Assembly (NCBI RefSeq): GCF_019468565.1
Contig: NZ_CP080521.1
Coordinates: 5,952,001-6,016,000, forward strand
DNA: 64,000 bases
Origin: Pseudonocardia sp. DSM 110487
GTDB lineage: Bacteria; Actinomycetota; Actinomycetes; Mycobacteriales; Pseudonocardiaceae
Direction: 5' to 3'
Every line of letters starts with the position of its first letter. The first letter of the stretch is position 1. The notes below the pieces were generated by a model. The model saw only the letters and a list, made by a program, of their open reading frames with translations. It did not search any database and had not been told where the DNA came from. Below are positions 61,945 through 64,000 of the stretch, piece after piece. Both the position numbers and the translations under genes were made by a program.

Positions 61945-62217
61945 GTGAACGTGTCGAAGCAGGCCCTCCGCGGCGCCGGCCTGGCGGCGGTCGCACTCGC
62001 CGTCGCCGGGTGCGCCGTCAACGACGAGATCTACGTCAGCAGTTTCACCGACTCCCACGGCCGTGCCTGCACGTTCGTCTACACCGCCCAGGAGGGCGAG
62101 AGCTACGGGGAGGGCCGGGACGTGGACGTGAGCCAGCTCGACTGCGAGTACGCGCCGCCCGGCCAGAGCCCCGGCCCGTCCACCACGACCCGCCTCGACT
62201 CCGTGCCGGGCCGCTGA
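61945..62217 (+). CDS. Small secreted lipoprotein
   Basis: A 90-residue product: signal with lipobox (LAVAGCAV, Cys 23), then a mature part with two more Cys (ACTFVYTAQE and LDCEYA) and a Pro/Thr tail. GTG start. It follows the broken permease on the same strand; role unknown. Confidence 0.6.
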   Translation: MNVSKQALRGAGLAAVALAVAGCAVNDEIYVSSFTDSHGRACTFVYTAQEGESYGEGRDVDVSQLDCEYAPPGQSPGPSTTTRLDSVPGR

Positions 62218-62219
62218 GA

Positions 62220-63161
62220 TCAGGCCACCGGGACCGCCAGCCCCTGGGCTCCCAGCTCAGACGTCACGAGGTCGGGCGCGGCCCGGTGCAGGTGGGCCAG
62301 CCCGATCTCGGCGCGGCGCACCCGCTCGCGAGACAGCTGGACGTTCAGCGCCTCGTGCTGCCCACCGCTGGGGTAGACGTCGGGGTGGTTGCGCAGCCCG
62401 AACTTGACGTAGATCGGCGCGAGCACCCGCACCAGCTCGGCGATCTCGTGGTGGCGGACGAACCCGCCGAGGGTGTCGGGTGACTCGATGTACATGTCGA
62501 TCGGGATCTGCGAGGCGGCGCGGATCGAGGCGAGCCGGGGCAGAGTGAGGCCGGGAGGCACGTTGTAGGTGTCGGCGCCCAGATCCTGCATGAGCCGCAC
62601 GCTCACCGGGTTGGACGCCATCATCTGCACCGACACCTTCACGACGAAGTCGGGGGCGATCAGGCCCGCTTCCTTCATGTGCTTGGTCATCAGGAGCAGG
62701 CCCTCGTCGGCGACCAGCGCGCCGCGCACGCCCAGCCCGCCCGCGCGCACGAGGTCCTCCATCGCGTACGCCAGCTGGTCGGCGCCCTCGTGGCGGCAGC
62801 CGACGGCGCCCCCGGCGGGGGTGCGCGCCTGGGCGCCGATGTCCCACGGCGCCCGCGGGCCGACGAAGAGGGACAGCTCCACCCGCCGGGCCGCGCAGGT
62901 CTGCACCATGTCGGTGATCTCGGCGTCGGTGGCCAGCATGATCCCGCTGCCGGAGGAGACGCGGTGCACCCGCACGCCCCGCTTGTCCGCCTCGTCGAAG
63001 ACGGCCTCGAGGGCGGCCGGGCCCTCGACGCTGGGGATCTCGGTGCGGTACTGCGCCCCGTCCGGGAACCGCAGCGGCGAGTCGGGCAGGTCGTTGACCT
63101 CGCTGGCGGGGTAGCCCAGACGCGTCAACAGGTCGGCGACGGCGGATCTCGTGTCAGTCAT
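62220..63161 (-). CDS. U32-peptidase-like/TIM-barrel protein
   Basis: A 313-residue protein resembling an actinobacterial group annotated as U32 family peptidase: SSGSGIMLATDAEITDMVQ, GGLGVRGALVADEGLLLM, NVPPGLTLPRLASIRAAS and SGGQHEALNVQLSRERVRRAEIGL. It may instead be a lyase or aldolase; catalytic residues are not obvious. ATG 63161 is chosen; the longer ORF adds 9 residues overlapping a TTGTC-A-GACAA dyad (63178-63188) that may be an operator. Confidence 0.6.
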   Translation of the reverse strand: MTDTRSAVADLLTRLGYPASEVNDLPDSPLRFPDGAQYRTEIPSVEGPAALEAVFDEADKRGVRVHRVSSGSGIMLATDAEITDMVQTCAARRVELSLFVGPRAPWDIGAQARTPAGGAVGCRHEGADQLAYAMEDLVRAGGLGVRGALVADEGLLLMTKHMKEAGLIAPDFVVKVSVQMMASNPVSVRLMQDLGADTYNVPPGLTLPRLASIRAASQIPIDMYIESPDTLGGFVRHHEIAELVRVLAPIYVKFGLRNHPDVYPSGGQHEALNVQLSRERVRRAEIGLAHLHRAAPDLVTSELGAQGLAVPVA

Positions 63162-63177
63162 CGCGCCAGATCTTGCG

Positions 63178-63188
63178 TTGTCAGACAA
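63178..63188. promoter_or_regulatory. Short palindrome before the U32-like gene
   Basis: Perfect TTGTC-A-GACAA, the spacing of GntR/FadR-type sites, 17 bases upstream of the U32-like start and 20 bases before the SDR fragment. No GntR gene is in the window, so the binding protein is unknown. Confidence 0.35.
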
Positions 63189-63208
63189 GCTCGGCGCAAC
63201 GTGTGCTC

Positions 63209-63269
63209 ATGAACAACATGCCGGAGTTCGCGGGGCGGACCGCCGTGGTCACGGGCGCGGCGAAGGTTG
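63209..63269 (+). pseudogene. N-terminal remnant of a short-chain dehydrogenase
   Basis: About 20 residues (MNNMPEFAGRTAVVTGAAK) match the start of an SDR, ending inside the TGxxxGxG cofactor motif. The sequence then becomes unrelated. The rest of the gene is absent. Confidence 0.7.
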
Positions 63270-63315
63270 ATGTACTCGTCGGGCCGGTCACCGGAGGCCT
63301 CTGCCCCGCTGATGG

Positions 63316-63642
63316 TCACTTCACACACCCAGTGTCCGCTTCACACAGGGCCGGCGTTGTGTGAAGCGGACACTGGGTGTGTGAAGTCGCCGTGGCGGCG
63401 CGCTGGGGCGGCGTGATCGGCACGCCGAGCCTCATGTCCGCCCCGGCGAGCACGGCCTCGACGTTGTCCATGGCGAGGCCGACCTGCGCGCGCATGTCCC
63501 CGGGGTGCTGCGGGCGCCCGTCGGCGTCCACGGATGTCTGCCCCGAGCAGACGAGCTGCCTGCGCCCGCCCTCGATGAGCTCGGCCTGGTCGAAGCCGAT
63601 GTTCAGCGACCAGTTCCACGGGTTGACGGCGGTCCGTTGCAT
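63316..63642 (-). pseudogene. RidA-family gene, 3' end lost
   Basis: ATG 63642 sits behind AGGAGGG and gives about 73 residues of a RidA (YjgF/UK114) protein: GRRQLVCSGQTSVDADGRPQHPGDMRAQVGLAMDNVEAVLAGADM. Beyond that the frame enters the hairpin and codes unrelated residues (ATSHTQCPLHTTPALCEADTGCVK). A complete family member has about 130 residues, including the catalytic Arg region that is missing here. Confidence 0.8.
63318..63387. repeat. 29-bp perfect hairpin
   Basis: Left arm 63318-63346 and right arm 63359-63387 are exact inverted copies (29 bases; inner part GTGTGAAGCGGACACTGGG) around a 12-base loop. It lies exactly in the gap between the broken SDR and RidA genes and may be a mobile hairpin element. 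Confidence 0.9.
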
Positions 63643-63727
63643 GCTGCCCTCCTGAAGGCGGGAAGCGCCGGCGTCATCGCCGGTGCCGCTGTCGATGGTC
63701 GCGCACGAGGCGGCGGGTCGGGCGCCG

Positions 63728-63985
63728 TCAGTGGTGCTCGGCCCGCTCCACGGTCGCCTGCAGCGCCGCCAGCAGCGCGCGGGCGGAGTCGAGGGACAGT
63801 TCCACCGCCACGCGGGCGGCCGGGCCCTGATCCGGGTTCAGGAAGTCGATGTTCACGGTGTGGTCCCGCGGCGCGTGGACCGGGTGGTCGTAGTAGACCG
63901 TGGCCGTCTGCAGGGGGAACCAGCCCTGCGGACCCTTTCCGCTGCTCGCCGTGACGTCGAACTTCTCGGTGCTGTAGGTGCACAC
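63728..63985 (-). CDS. DUF6295-like protein
   Basis: An 85-residue protein (VCTYSTEKFDVTASSGKGPQGWFPLQ, VYYDHPVHAPRDHTVNIDFLN) matching the small actinobacterial DUF6295 group as I recall it; function unknown. GTG 63985. It is 86 bases upstream of the RidA start on the same strand. Close to the window edge but apparently complete. Confidence 0.6.
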   Translation of the reverse strand: MCTYSTEKFDVTASSGKGPQGWFPLQTATVYYDHPVHAPRDHTVNIDFLNPDQGPAARVAVELSLDSARALLAALQATVERAEHH

Positions 63986-64000
63986 GGTGCGATCACACCT

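Overview
The window is very GC-rich, gene-dense DNA with frequent GTG/TTG starts, ATGA/GTGA gene overlaps and actinobacterial families: a SARP/STAND/WD40 regulator, a DUF4190 protein, IclR, LacI, RpiR and TetR regulators, and a DUF6295 protein. It fits a chromosomal accessory/catabolic region of a filamentous actinomycete. Pseudonocardiaceae is my best guess, but this is inference because no rRNA or taxonomic marker is present. I saw no tRNA, rRNA, CRISPR array, phage gene or intact transposase.

Layout. 0.3-7.1 kb: DUF4190 membrane protein, a 1361-aa SARP-BTAD-STAND-WD40 regulator, a small secreted peptide, a MetE-C-like methyltransferase and a PPOX protein. 7.1-16.5 kb: an IclR-controlled catabolic locus. 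A five-gene minus-strand operon (CoA-transferase, citryl-CoA-lyase-like, LigB, LigA, quinone-oxidoreductase-like) faces an amidohydrolase-MFS pair, and three copies of one 17-bp operator lie at the promoters. 16.1-24.3 kb: a glycine-betaine locus (OpuA/ProU-type ABC importer, nitrilase-family enzyme, second IclR with its own operator, homocysteine S-methyltransferase, sarcosine/dimethylglycine-oxidase-like flavoprotein). 24.3-25.6 kb: a gene-free stretch with a large imperfect inverted repeat and a 73-bp tandem repeat. 25.6-31.8 kb: a sugar ABC importer with Gfo/Idh and ThuA genes, controlled by a LacI regulator with two palindromic operators. 32.5-37.9 kb: a TctCBA transporter divergent from a CitA/CitB-type two-component system. 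38.0-42.3 kb: a sugar ABC importer followed by a D-mannonate-dehydratase-like gene. 42.3-46.6 kb: MarR/SnoaL pair, a frameshifted zinc dehydrogenase, a membrane protein/TetR pair and a YdcF protein. 46.6-50.1 kb: an RpiR regulator divergent from an MFS-amidohydrolase operon. 50.2-51.9 kb: a truncated EF-Tu-like ORF, a formate/nitrite-family channel and cyanase. 51.9-56.5 kb: a coupled ATP-grasp/CocE/creatininase/PASTA-lipoprotein operon. 56.5-64 kb: AKR/AraC, a TTHB210-like lipoprotein, an alpha/beta hydrolase, an APC permease with an in-frame stop, a U32-like protein, and a recombination scar with truncated SDR and RidA genes around a 29-bp perfect hairpin.

The genes form a series of small transport-plus-catabolism modules, each beside its own regulator, and in seven cases the operator can be seen as a palindrome. 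Scavenging of aromatic or hydroxy-acid carbon, betaine methyl groups, hexuronate-type sugars, tricarboxylates and cyanate are the likely roles. Three disrupted genes (dehydrogenase, APC permease, SDR/RidA junction) suggest ongoing decay.
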